From contig JAAALK010000289.1 of assembly GCA_019279435.1 (NCBI GenBank), positions 92,907,023 to 92,971,022 of the forward strand: a DNA stretch of 64,000 bases, given 5' to 3'. Made by a program: the position numbers and the translations under genes. Every line of letters starts with the position of its first letter. The first letter of the stretch is position 1. The stretch is from Zizania palustris. Its lineage: Eukaryota > Streptophyta > Magnoliopsida > Poales > Poaceae. This document shows positions 24,780 through 35,931 of the stretch, in pieces. The notes beneath the pieces are model-generated. The model made no database searches and had not been told where the DNA came from. It was given only the letters and a program-made list of their open reading frames with translations.

Positions 24780-24798
24780 GGTCCCACCGGGCATGCCA
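24780..24798 (-). other. Family-X primer binding site
   Basis: In minus orientation TGGCATGCCCGGTGGGACC lies 6 nt after the LTR end CCAACA. It has the layout of Y's primer site (TGGCGACTCCGCTGGGGA). The primer tRNA is not assigned. Confidence 0.55.
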
Positions 24799-24804
24799 AA
24801 AGCA

Positions 24805-25528
24805 TGTTGGCATGCATTTTGGTCACACACTGACAAACGCGTGGCTTGGGAGATTTTTTGACTTAGTGAAGGTTCTACATCTTAGGAAAGGGTTCATGGC
24901 ATGCCAATCACTTTATTTAGATGAACAATATACGACATGAAGAAGATACAATAGCAAGAGATGTCGGATTTAACAGATGAAGCCTCAAGCTATCAAAACC
25001 AGATCACTTCAATCTAAGAGATCAAACCCAATTGATGCAGCCTTAGACCTAGCCAAATACACAAAGAACAACCGGTGACCGTGCTGTTTCACTGTTCTCC
25101 TTAAGAGATCAAACTAAACCGATGCAGCCATGCTGGTACTATCCTAGTTGGCACGGATGTCAGGGGTGGTGGGACTCACCTCTTCGCTAGAGATCAAAAT
25201 GATGCAGCCCAACTCTGAGAGCCCGAGTCCCACCGGATAACCTTAGGATGGTGATGCGCTTATTGTTGATTGAACGAGAATTAAGTAATTCTAACTTAAG
25301 GGATACATATTTATAGTTCGTAGACTTTCCATCCAAGTAACTTATCCATCAGATTTTGGATGAATCTGTAACCACCTGATGCTCTTAGCTGCATCGATTC
25401 CCCTTACGATCATGCAGTTGTTGCAGATGGACTCCTTTGACTTTCTTTAACCGAATCTTCCTTGTCCTTCTATTGACTGTGTGCCATCCTTAGTGGGCCT
25501 TGGGATTTACCAATTCTTGGCGTTAACA
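24805..25528 (-). repeat. Family-X LTR copy C (724 bp, internally deleted)
   Basis: On the plus strand it begins TGTTGGCATGCATTTTGG and ends CTTGGCGTTAACA. It matches LTR copies A and B but lacks about 450 bp between GCCAATCA and TTTATTTAGATGA. A minus-strand TATA box (TATAAATATGTATCC) lies near 25305. Confidence 0.8.
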
Positions 25529-26772
25529 ACTATCTTGACAATGCTAAAACTGAAGTCGACATACAGATGGTCAAATGTTAGTTTGTAAGTATTATTCAAT
25601 TTGCTAAGGGACCTGCTGTCAAAAGAGAATAAGATTCCTACCACCGTGTATGGTGCTAAGAATTTCGTATTTCCTCTAGGGTTGGATATAGAGAAAATAC
25701 ATGCATGTATGAATGATTGTGTTCTATTTTGTGGAGAGTATGCAAACCTTGACAAATGTGCAACATGTGGGACACATCGATTGAAGAATAGAAAAGAGGA
25801 TGATGAATTGGACGATGGGTGTAATAGAAGGAAAGTTCTGAGGAAGGTGATATGGTATTTCCATGTAATCCATCACCTCAAGTGGATGTTTGTAAATCCT
25901 AATGATTCAAAATGATTGAGCTGGCACAAAGAGTGTCATAAGAATGACTCGATGATATGACACCAGACAGATTCTGCTAAGTGGAGAACAATTAACACCA
26001 TGTTTCCAAAGTTTGCTAATGATTACATTATTATTATATTTTCCATGAGTACATCCGGCATGAACCCTTTTGGTAACATTAGAAGTATGCATTGCATGTG
26101 GCCATTATTATTATCTATATGCAACCTTCCCCCTTGGCTTTGTAAAAAGCATATATATATCATGTTGTTGATCTTGACTTTTGATACTAAACAACCTGAC
26201 AACAACATTGATATGTACCTCCTACCCTTGGTGGATGATATGAAAATTCAATGGCATGAAGGTGTTGAGGTTTGGGATGAGTACATCTGAGAGTACTTCC
26301 ATCTACATCACATTTTATTTGTAACAATAAATGATCTATGTGCTCATCGTAACTTGTCTAGTAAAAGCGAAAGGAAAGGTGAATCCTACCCACAGTGCTT
26401 GGATGAAACATCAAGAACGTGCTTTAACCATTCTAAGAAAATAGTATACAAGTGCCATCGGCGTTTTCTTTAAATGAAACGCCCATATAGAAAAATGAAG
26501 CTATAGTTTTATTACTCCGTAGAAAAGGAGGACCTCCTAGACATTTCAGAGGAATAGAGGTATATGATCAGGTAAAGGACATAAATGTTATACTCGGCAA
26601 GAGAATTAAAACATCCTTCCACAGGTTGTTGTGATAGAACATGGAACAAGCAATTAATTTTGTGGAAGCTTGAATATTGGAAATTTATCGATGTTCGCCA
26701 TTCCATCGATACAATATTGTGGAGAAAAACATGTGTGACAATCTCCATGCAATAATGCTAAATATGCATGGA
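25529..26772 (+). pseudogene. CACTA transposase, Tnp2 core
   Basis: Recognisable blocks of the plant Transposase family tnp2, in order: LKLKSTYRWSN and LRDLLSKENKIPTTVY; GLDIEKIHACMNDC with CGEYANLDKC and CGTHR; WYFHVIHHLKWMF; SGMNPFGN; CNLPPWLCKKHIYIM; NNIDMYLLPLVDD; VTINDL. At the end comes a block like 'RHSIDVMHVEKNVCDNL' (26690-26760). Frames change several times. The natural continuation after 26772 (rest of Tnp2) is not found on the other side of Z, so about 1 kb appears to have been lost together with the first 255 bp of Z's 5' LTR. Confidence 0.85.
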
Positions 26773-27502
26773 GATTGTTCGGAGTTAGCCTTCGAGCTCT
26801 ATTTGGAGTTAACCCTCGAACCCTGTTCGGAGTTAACCTTCGAGCTCCCTTTGGAGCCTCTTAGAGCCAGTCTCTGGACCCTTTCCAGCCAATTCAAAGC
26901 TAAGTGTCCGAGAACCCAGTTCAGAGCCCCAGTTCAGAGCCCAGTTCGGAGTATACTTCGAAGCCCACATCGGATTGTACTTCGAAGCCTCCCTTGCAGC
27001 CTTCGCCTAATGAGCTCTGGCCCCTACTCCGAATCTAGTAGATATTTACACCTCGCTACAGTGTAGAAGTCATACCAGGGGCCCCTCTGCCCCTAGTATG
27101 TCGTTTAGCTGGTCAAGAAGTGACGTTGTCTCACACGTCTGTAAAGCTGTAAAGCAGTTTTGTGCAGTAGCTAGCTCCTTTTCCCCTTTTTGCCCCTATG
27201 AGTCTAGAACTTATAGAGGGCATTTTGGTCTTTTCCTTTGGCCTGCGTGCCTATAAAAGTAGGGCCAAGCCCTTGTAATAGGATAGCTTCTTTAGGGCCT
27301 TGAAACCCTGGAGTTCACTACACCACACCGAGGCATACCATGCCAAATCCACCACAAACTGGATGTAGGGCTATTATCCCCTAGGGGAGGTCCGAACCAG
27401 TACAAATCCTTTCTCCCTCTGAGAGAACCCTTCGAGGTTCATTTTACACACCATATACACACATACAAAACCTGTGTTGTAGCTAACACAATTGCTACAA
27501 TA
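26773..27502 (+). repeat. Z 5' LTR, truncated (about 730 bp left)
   Basis: Matches 44173-44899 closely to its end at 27502, where the terminal ACA has become ATA. The first 255 bp are missing and the left end fuses directly to CACTA coding sequence. TATA-like CCTATAAAAGTAGGG lies at about 27250. Confidence 0.88.
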
Positions 27503-27504
27503 AT

Positions 27505-27524
27505 TGGCGTCGTCCGTGGGGAAC
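27505..27524 (+). other. Z primer binding site
   Basis: TGGCGTCGTCCGTGGGGAAC lies 2 nt after the LTR, one mismatch from the Tat-3 site. Confidence 0.8.
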
Positions 27525-27829
27525 TTAGTCCTAAAAGCTAAGTTCTCTACCACTGTCTGCAATTCGAAGTACGCTTGAGGGGGGAGCTTCGAAGCTTTCT
27601 TGCTTCGCGCACCCTTCAGCAAGGGGCTTCGGGTGCAGTTCGAAGGTCATCTTCGCCTTCCCCCATCCTTTGCATTTTGGAGCTCACCCTATAGCAAGGG
27701 GTCCGCTTTGTGTGTCGAAGGTCGTCAAAGCGCCAGGGGCTACGAGGCAAGCTTTCACCCACTTTACGAGGTATGTACACTGTTCGAAGTACCACTTCGA
27801 TGTACAATTTTGAAATTAATCTAGTATAA

Positions 27830-28560
27830 AATCGGAGCCCTGCTTCGCCTTAAATTCGAAGCCCTGCTTCTCCTTAAATTCAAAGCCTTGCTTCGCCTTT
27901 AAAGCAAACTTTTGCTCCATCTTATTGAGAGATTGAAGCCTCGCTTTGTGTTTTAAAACCGAAGCTATGCTTCGCGCTTTGAAATCGAAGCCTCGTTTCC
28001 TTTTAAAGATTCGAAGCCTTGCTTCATCTTATCAAAAACCCAAAGCCTTGCTTCGCCTTGTTTAAAATTCGAAGCCTTGCTTCATTTTACGAAATCCGGA
28101 GCATCCCTCCGAAGGCTACACAGCGCCTCCTGGCCCGTAGCAGTGGGCTTTGAGACTTCCGGGCGACGACTCAGCAAGTCCGAGATTCCAGGCTCCGGAC
28201 TGATGCATCCCCGTGTCGAAGGTGGCCCAGGGTCGTAGGTGACCCAGAGTCGAAGGTGGCTCAACCTATCGCAAGTTTGGTGAATCCACACCAAATATCC
28301 TTTTCACTACAGGACCAAGCTCAAGAAGCCTTGCTTCGCTATCTGAACATGCACCGATGCCTCGCTTCACGTGATGTGATCTAATCTAAAAATTAAGCAT
28401 CTCGAAGTCATGCTTCGCTTAAAATCTAAGTGTGTTTCGGAGCCTTGCTCACGCACAGCATCGAAATCCAAGCATGACGAAGCATGCTTCACTTAATTTG
28501 GCTACGCTGAAGCCTTGCTTCGCTCCAAATTAACGCGTTCAAATCCCAAAAGAGGCCTTC
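27830..28560. repeat. Z hairpin array, core CGAAGCCTTGCTTCG
   Basis: The core CGAAGCCTTGCTTCG (arms CGAAGC and GCTTCG, loop CTT) or a close variant recurs about 15 times. Spacing is 25-45 bp between 27830 and 28110, commonly with TTTAAAATT-like spacers, and wider to 28560. Variants keep pairing in several cases (GAAGCTATGCTTC, GAAGCATGCTTC). It sits between Z's leader and the antisense gene's 3' end. From 28561 to 28850 I see no gene, only scattered GCGAAG/CGAAGT motifs. Confidence 0.8.
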
Positions 28561-29122
28561 ACTCGATGTAATATAAGCATCTGAAGCCACCCAAAAGGCG
28601 CACCCCTTCGCATTTTTTATTGCCCGCACTAGCAACGACTACGTCCCTAGCTGCCACAAGCAAGGGGGAAGCATGTATGCGAAGTGTGCAAATGTAACGC
28701 GAAGTACGAGCGTGACAAGCTAAAAACGTTCGAAGCCATTAAACAATGCGAAGCATGCTTACGAAGTATGCAAATACAACAAATCTCTTTCATAGAATGA
28801 TAATTGAGAAGTATGTTACAAATACACTTCGAAAACAAATTATGAGTAGTCTATGTCTAAGCCTAAGAAAAAGTGAGCTCGAGGCCCCAGCCCTTTCTTG
28901 CCCTTCTTTCAGCCAGGGCCCCCTCAGCTGGACGAAGCCTCGTCGGAGCCTGCTCTACCATGTCCGGTTCATCCACGCCCCAAAGCCCGCAGACCTCGTC
29001 TTCCACTTTGCAGGTCGCTCCAAGTATGCGAGGCAGGCGGTGCCATGTTGAAGGCAGAGACGTCTAAGGCTTCATCGCTACCTAAGGCCGTTCGTGAAGG
29101 CTGTACCGCCTCGTTACGTGAG

Positions 29123-29618
29123 TGTTGGGGGGAAAATATCCCATCCTCAGGGTTATTGCCGTAATAGCACAAAGGCAGATAATGGATTTGAAGGTTCCCA
29201 GACGTCCATCTTCGAAGATGTCCTAAGTCAAGTTCGAAGTACGAAGATATGCATTGGTTCGGAGTATATCTTCGAACTAAGGCATTTTAAGATCTTTATT
29301 GCCAGCTAAGATGGAAGACTTATCTTTTTTCTTATTAGATTAGTCTTTTACCATTTTAGCCCTATCAAGGGTACCGAATAGTTTCCACTATGTCGGTTGT
29401 AATAGAGGGGTAAATAGGTCTTTTCCTTAATATTTGGGCCTATAAATACCCCCCATTTCACCCTGTAATAGGGACCGAATACAAGTTATTCAATACACAT
29501 TTTCGAGCTATTCTAAGTTATTATCCTTTCGGAGGCTTAGAATAGTTCACTTCGCAAACACTTCGTTTGTTAGTTTCTATTCTACAGAAACCTGTTAGCG
29601 TAATCTTTTACGCCAACA
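29123..29618 (+). repeat. Tat-3 5' LTR (496 bp)
   Basis: Starts TGTTGGGGGGAAAAT and ends ACGCCAACA. The TATA box TATAAATACC is at 29441. U3 holds four CTTCGAAG/TTCGAAG-type palindromes between 29200 and 29280. It is flanked on the left by GTGAG. Confidence 0.96.
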
Positions 29619-29620
29619 GT

Positions 29621-29640
29621 TGGCGCCGTCCGTGGGGAAC
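29621..29640 (+). other. Tat-3 primer binding site
   Basis: TGGCGCCGTCCGTGGGGAAC starts 2 nt after the LTR. The first nine bases fit tRNA-Asp primers of other Gypsy elements; the remainder does not fit well. Confidence 0.8.
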
Positions 29641-29680
29641 CTAGTACAAAAAACTTTGTTCTCTACCAACTTCTTACATC

Positions 29681-32600
29681 ATGCCTCCTAAGTGGAGCGC
29701 ACCTCGTAACCCTGTTCGGAGGTCCTCTCGGATCTCCGGAGAGGCACCATCCGACACGATTGAGGTCGGAGGGCCTTCGACATTCCCTCCACCTCAAACT
29801 CCGGAAGGAGTTTCCATCCCTCGAACATACGGAGTTCCTGCGCCAACTCCTTCTATACTTCGACCACCCGGAGTCCCTCTTCCACCTTCAATCCCACTTC
29901 GAACTGATCCCCTTGGTTCTCAAGACCCGGAAGACCCTTCCGGAGGAGATGAAGACAATCTTGGAGACATGGCCACTCAAATGGCCAGCCTCCAAGCTGA
30001 AGTAGCAAGATGGCAGCAAGAAGCCGCGAACAGGCTTCGCTCTCAAGCCGTTCCAATTGTTCCAGAAGTGCCCGAAGATGACGAACCCGTTTATCCCGAA
30101 GCCCCGGAGAACGCCTCCTTCGATAATGAATCTCCGTTGCATCCTGAGCTACAGAAAGTTCGCTTTGATCCGAAGTTTAAGACTTCGAAGCTCTGTAAGT
30201 ATGCTGGAGACGAAGATCCCGAAGAGTTTGTCCGTTCTTATGCCCTAGCAATTGAGGCTAGCGGAGGAGTTCGAGACACCATGGCAAAGTGCTTCCCCTT
30301 AGCTCTTCAAGGAGTAGCATTAAGATGGTTCTGGTCTTTGAAGCCAAGATCAATTAATTCATGGGGGCAGCTGAAGAAGAAGTTTGTAAGCAATTTTCAA
30401 GGCACCTTCGTGCCTCCAATGTCAACGGGAAGCCTTTTCCAGGTGAAGCAGCTCCCTGGAGAGACATTGAGGCAATATTTCAAGCGCTTCGCTCATACGA
30501 AGTCGCAGATCCGAGGGTTGTCTACATCTTCGGTAGTTGATGCAGCTCGGGAAGGTGTCACTCATCAAGGCCACCTGGATAAGCTTCATCGGAAAAGCAT
30601 ATCCTCGGTTTCTCAGCTCATGTCATACTTCGAGGAGTATGCGAGGTCAGAAGAAGGTTGGCTTCGAAGAACTGCAGCTACTCCATCCATATTGCAAGAA
30701 GTAAAAGTAGAAGTAAAAACTTCGGCGCAGCAGCCAGAACCAGTCTTCGAAGTTCAGCATGATCGGAGAAGGGGGCAAAAGCACCCTCGTTCTGAAGTCT
30801 TGAACATTGCACCCCCGCAAAAGTTCACACAGAGAGCTCCACAGCCTTCGGGGAACAAGGTCAGCGGCTGGAGGCCGCCAGGGAAAACGGCTGGCAAAGG
30901 CCAGACCCTTTTCTGCTGCATTCGTGGTGAAAATCGAAGCCATGCAACTGATACTTGCAAGGCTATACTCACTCTAAGAGGAGAATATCTAGAAAGAACT
31001 TCGGGTCGAGGTACTACCGACCGAGTTCCAGCTGCAGCGCGCCCAGAGCCGGTCCAGGCTGTGGCGCGGATAGAAAACTTCGAAGCCGCAAGACACCCTC
31101 TAGTGGCCAATGTTATGTCACCTCTGAAGCAAGAGGAAGGGCAAGACCGAGGGAAAAGAGTAGTCCTCCCCATCTCCGGAGGAGGTACCCTCGGAAGCAT
31201 GTCAAAAAGACAGCGAAGAGACTACGTCAGAGAAGTGGGCCACATTGGGACTTCGTCGTCTGCAGCTGCTATGCCGGAGTGGTCTCATGTACCGATATCC
31301 TTTTCCGCGGAGGATGCAGCTGGCATTAAATTTCCGCATGCAGACCCACTTGTTATTACTGCTGATATTGCGGGCACTGAAGTTCGAAGGGTATTGATTG
31401 ACGGAGGCAGTTCGGCAGACATCATTTTTGTTCAAGCCTTCGATCAATTGTGCATCTCCAGAAAGCATCTCCTTCCAGCGGCTCGTCCTTTGCAAGGCTT
31501 CGCAGGACCTCCGCTTGAAGCACTTGGCCAGATAGGCCTGGAAGTTACCTTCGGAGAAGGTTTGTTGGCCCGAACTGAGGAAGTAATCTTCGATGTTGTA
31601 GATGCCCCGTATGCCTACAACGTCATCTTCGGAAGAGGCATGCTAAACCAGTTCAGAGCTGTGGCGCATCACAATTATTTGTGCATGAAGATGCCCACAC
31701 AAGCAGGAGTCCTTACTGTCTTCGGAGATCAAGATATCGCCCGAAGAGCGGAATATGGTCATGGCCCCCCTCTTGATCCAAGACAAGTAAACAATGTGCA
31801 AGATAATCAAGAAAATTTTCAGCCCCTTCCGAAGCTTCAAAGAAATCCTTCCCGAGACCAAGTCCTGAAGGAGAGATTGCAGCGAAGGTCATTGTTAAAG
31901 ATGGTAAAGAGTATACATTTCAATTTGGTAAAGATCTACCTCCAGAAGTTGCAACCTCCTTGGAAAAGGTGGTAGAAGAGAATTTAGATGTCTTTGCTTG
32001 GTCTGACGAAGATATCACCGGAGTCGATCGGGATATCATTGAACATAGTTTACTTGTAAACCCGAAGGCCCGGCCTGTTCGACAAGGACTATGGAAAATG
32101 TCTGCAGAAAGAGCTGTTCTAGCAAAAGACGAAGTTGAGAAATTGTTTAAGGCTAGGATTATCAAAGAAGTGGCTCACACAAAATGGTTAGCCAACCCAG
32201 TCTTCGTCAAAAAGAAGTCTTCTGGAAAGTGACGCATGTGCATTGATTTCACATCTTTGAATAAAGCATGCCCTCGTGACCCCTACCCCATGCCCCGAAT
32301 TGATCAATTGGTCGACTCCACCGCAGGTTCGGAGTTATTAAGCTTCCTTGACGTGTATTCTGGTTATCATCAAATATGGTTGAAGCGTGAAGATGAGATC
32401 AAGACAAGCTTTGTAACTCCTTCGGGAGTCTTTTGTTATGTAAGAATGCCTTTTGGCTTGAGAAATGCCGGGGCTACTTTTTCGAGGTTGGTTGCTAAGG
32501 CTCTAGGTCATCAATTAGGTCGCAATGTGGAGGCCTATATGGATGATATTGTAATAAAGAGTGCTTTAAAGCACCAACATAGCCTAGACTTAGCAGAAAC

Positions 32601-35073
32601 ATTCAATAGCCTTCGGGCATGTGGGATCCGTCTTAACCCCGAAAAATTTATCTTCGGAGCTAAGGCTGGGAAGTTGTTAGGGTATTTAGTTTCAAGCAGG
32701 GGGATTGAAGCTAGCCCTACTCAAATAACTGCGGTACAAAAGATGGCTCCTCCGGAAAATTTAAAGCAAGTGCAAAAGCTGACTGGGCGTCTGGCAGCAC
32801 TTAGCAGATTTCTATCAAGGTCTGCGGAGAAAAGCTTGCCTATATTTAAAGCATTGAAAGGGTCCGAAGATTTTGCATGGACACCAGAGTGTCAGAAAAG
32901 CTTCGAAGATATTAAAGAGTATCTCAGTAATCTCGCTACACTCACGGTGCCTACTGCGGACGAAACCCTACTCCTTTACCTTGCAGCTATAGGGTCTGCT
33001 GTCAGTGCAGTCCTTCTCAGAGAAGTGGATTTCAATGGGAAGTTGGTCCAAAATCCTGTTTATTTTGTATCCGAAGCATTATCAGGAGCGAAGACAAGAT
33101 ACTCCGAACTCGAGAAGTTCGTTTATGCTCTGATAATGGCTTCGAGGAAATTAAGACATTATTTTTTGGCTCACAATGTAATTGTACCAACTTCGTATCC
33201 TTTGGGAGATATGCTTCGAAGTAAGGATTCCACTGGAAGAATTGGGAAGTGGGCAGTTGAGCTAGCACCCTTCGGCATATCTTTTCTGGCAAGGACATCA
33301 ATCAAATCACAAGTCTTAGCAGATTTTGTAGCAGAATGGACTCCACCTGCAAATTTGGTTCCGGAGAAGTCAAGTGACGGAGTTTGGACTGTTTATTCCG
33401 ATGGGGCTTTCCAAGCATCCGGAGCAGGCATTGGAGCAGTGTTAATTTCACCTTCAGGGCAAAGAGCAATGTACTCTGCAAGACTCAACTTTAAGTCTAC
33501 CAATAATATAGCGGAGTATGAAGGGATTTTACTGGGACTCCGAAAAGCACATGCTCTAGGGGCTACAAGAATTATTATAAAGACAGATTCTCAGATAGTA
33601 GCAGGGCACGTAGATAAACGTTTTCAAGTTCGGCATCCACAACTTGCAAAGTACTTAGAAGAAATCCGTAAGATCGAAGCACACTTCAAGGGTATTTCCA
33701 TTCGGAGTATACAAAGAGCAGAAAATGTGCAAGCGGACATCTTAGCAAAAGCTGCAGCCAGAGCTGTGGATGTACCAGAAGAAGCTTTCTATGAGGAGCT
33801 CAGTACACCTTCGGTGCCACAAATTCCCTCTGCAGAGATTCTTTGCATTCCAAGTGCAGATTGGAAAAATTCAATCATGGAACTTTTACAGGGAGGAACA
33901 AATTTGCCTGAAGAGCCACAGCTGTCAAGATTGAAGCTTAGGGCTAGAAATTATCAAATAATCAATGGTATTTTATATAAGGTCGGAGTATGTTCCCCTC
34001 TACTCCGATGTATATCTCAAGCCGAAGGTCAAGAAATTCTTCGAGAAATTCATGAAGGCCTTTGTGGTAGCCATTTAGCCCCTCGAGCTTTGGCAGGAAA
34101 AACACTTCGCCAGGGGCTTTATTGGCCTACAATAACAGCTGATGCGGAGAGCTTAGTCCGCACTTGTCAAGGATGTCAGTGGATGGGTCGACGAAGTCAT
34201 CGCCCACCAACAGCTCTTCAAGTCATTGCTCCGGTATGGCCTATGGCCAGATGGGGTATGGATTTAATTGGTCCCTTTCCAGTAGCCAAGGGAAATCTGA
34301 AGTTCGCAGTGGTAGCTATTGAGTATTTTTCTAAGTGGGTAGAAGCAGAACCCTTAACAGCTATCACTTCGAACAATGTACAAAAATTCTTTTGGAAGAA
34401 TATTATTTGCCGGTTCGGAGTGCCTAGACAACTCACAGTTGATAATGGAACACAGTTCGATGCAGAACCTTTCAGGAAGTTTTGCGAAGATCTAGGCATT
34501 CAGCTATGTTTTGCTGCAGTAAGGCATCCTCAGTCTAATGGAGCCGTAGAAATAGCCAATGGAAATATTTTGTCAGGGCTAAATCGAAGGATAGTAGGAC
34601 TAGCAAAAGGACAGTGGACCGAAGAGCTTCCGAAGATTTTGTGGTCCATTCGGACTACGCAAACAAGGTCCACAGGTTTTACTCCATTCAGACTATTATT
34701 CGGAGATGAAGCTATGACTCCAACGGAGCTCAAAGGAGGATCGCTTCGCAGCACCGAACCGGAGATTGAAGGAGAAAGACAAGCTTCGCTAGATTTATCA
34801 GAAGAAACAAGACTTCGAGCTGTGGCAAATTTATCAAAGTATCATCAGCAGACGAAGGCTTGGTTTGACCCGAAGGTTAAGCTCAATGAACTAAGACTGG
34901 GTCATCTTGTTCTACGAAGCATTATAGCGCCAGGGAAGTTAGGAAATAAATGGGAAGGTCCATACCTAATTGTTCGTTCAGGACGACCTGGCTCTTTTAA
35001 ATTAGCTAATTTAGAAGGTGAAGAGTTAGCACATACTTGGCATGCGGAGCACCTAAAGCGATACTTCGCATAA
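29681..35073 (+). pseudogene. gag-pol: Tat-3 gag-pol polyprotein (two lesions)
   Basis: Starts MPPKWSAPRNP at 29681. Gag core is at about 30190-30560 and a zinc-knuckle-like region (GENRSHATDTC) near 30910-30960. Protease has LIDGGSSAD at about 31395; RT has MPFGLRNAGATF and YMDD at about 32540. The degenerate Gypsy RNase H (32950-33340) has LYLAA where a catalytic TDAS is usual. The archaeal-type RNase H (33380-33760) has VYSDGAF, EYEGIL, KTDSQ and ADILAK. Integrase zinc region ends TCQGCQ (34190), with core MDLIGPFP, VDNGTQF and GAVEIANG (34260-34560). It ends HLKRYFA at 35073, without chromodomain. The two lesions are one base lost near 31815 (compared with Tat-2) and TGG-to-TGA at 32230-32232. 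Known role: particle formation, reverse transcription and integration. Confidence 0.95.
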
Positions 35074-35259
35074 GGGCTCCTTGTAAATCACTTGTAATCA
35101 TCTTCTGAATTAATAAAGCATATGGTCCAGATAATGCCTTCCCCTCATAGACCTCCAGCTTCCGAGTGGACGCACTGGAACCGCGGGGTTGACCGAGAGG
35201 GAAGTGTCATGAAGCTGAATCGTATTTTCGGACTTCGAATCATTGGTTCGAAGCTTCTG

Positions 35260-35640
35260 ATGTGGGGGCTGACATAATCCGGAGTCCAAGCCACCGGCTT
35301 GTAGGCATCCGTAAAAGAGCCCAAAACCACATCATGCGGAGTCCAAGCCATTGGCTGGTAGACTTCCGTAAAAAGAGCCGAAGGTGGCCAAAACATGCGG
35401 AGTCCAAGCCATTGGCTGGTAGACTTCCGCAAAAAGAGCCGAAGGTGGCCAAAATACACGGAGTCCAAGCCATTGGCTGGTAGACATCCGTAAAAAGAGT
35501 CCAAAGAGACCATTGCAAACTCCGAACCACTGGTTCGACAGAGTTCGCAAAAAAGAGCCGAAGGTGGCCAAAGTAAAACAGAGTTTGAGCCATGAGCTTC
35601 GAATGTCTGTTAACATAGTCCAAAGTGACAAATTATCAAA
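35260..35640. repeat. Tat-3 stem-loop tandem array (61-bp period)
   Basis: GTCCAAGCCATTGGCTGGTA recurs at about 35341, 35402 and 35463 (61 bp apart), with diverged units on both sides. Outer arms differ between units but still pair: ACGGA/TCCGT, CGGAGTC/GACTTCCG with one bulge, AACTC/GAGTT, AACAGA/TCTGTT. Inner stems also pair (GAACCA/TGGTTC). The array lies between the pol stop (35073) and antisense stop (35932). From 35641 to 35931 I see no gene. Confidence 0.87.
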
Positions 35641-35931
35641 GACACTAAGGTGTCCTAAAATTTATCTCAAGTGATTTCTTTCAAAAACAAGGATACTAAG
35701 TTGCCATTTCTTCAGACTACAAATAGTCGAAGACATTTTATAAGATTTTAAAAGATCTTTAAATTGTAGAGGGGCTCCGAACCCCAAAAAATTGTACTCC
35801 GAAGTTTTTCTTTGCGCATAACCATCTTTGAATACAGTTCGAAGTTGCTTATACCCAAAGAGGGGCTAGTAAATAGGGAGACAATTTTAAATCAGTATTC
35901 ATTATTCGAACGAATATGTTTACAGGTTACA

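Larger units (their letters stand above)
12753..25528 (-). mobile_element. Collapsed family-X Gypsy element in CACTA, split by Tat-2
   Basis: In minus orientation: 5' LTR (24805-25528), primer site, gag N-terminus (24761-24165), then directly a stub of about 17 bp of the 3' LTR terminus (TGTTGGCGTG at 12753-12762, continued at 24165 after Tat-2). The flanks are ACTGT (12748-12752) and ACTAT (25529-25533), a target duplication with one transition. Joining the flanks restores the CACTA reading frame. Everything from mid gag to almost the end of the 3' LTR has been lost. Confidence 0.78.

Noticed and set aside
26677..27066. Leu/Glu-rich open frame at the start of Z
   Set aside because: Produced by 24-bp tandem repeats in LTR U3 and by the end of the CACTA reading; no independent gene.
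29195..29285. CTTCGAAG motifs in Tat U3 as heat-shock elements
   Set aside because: Heat-shock elements need GAA and TTC separated by two bases; here they are adjacent, so the match is poor.
31390..31420. Protease with DGG instead of DTG or DSG as an inactivating change
   Set aside because: The same DGG occurs in Tat-2, Tat-3 and the unrelated element Y, so it looks like a lineage feature and not damage.
35260..35640. Possible CRISPR-like array of regular repeats
   Set aside because: The period varies (58-61 bp), units are diverged throughout with no unique spacers, and the setting is a plant retrotransposon.
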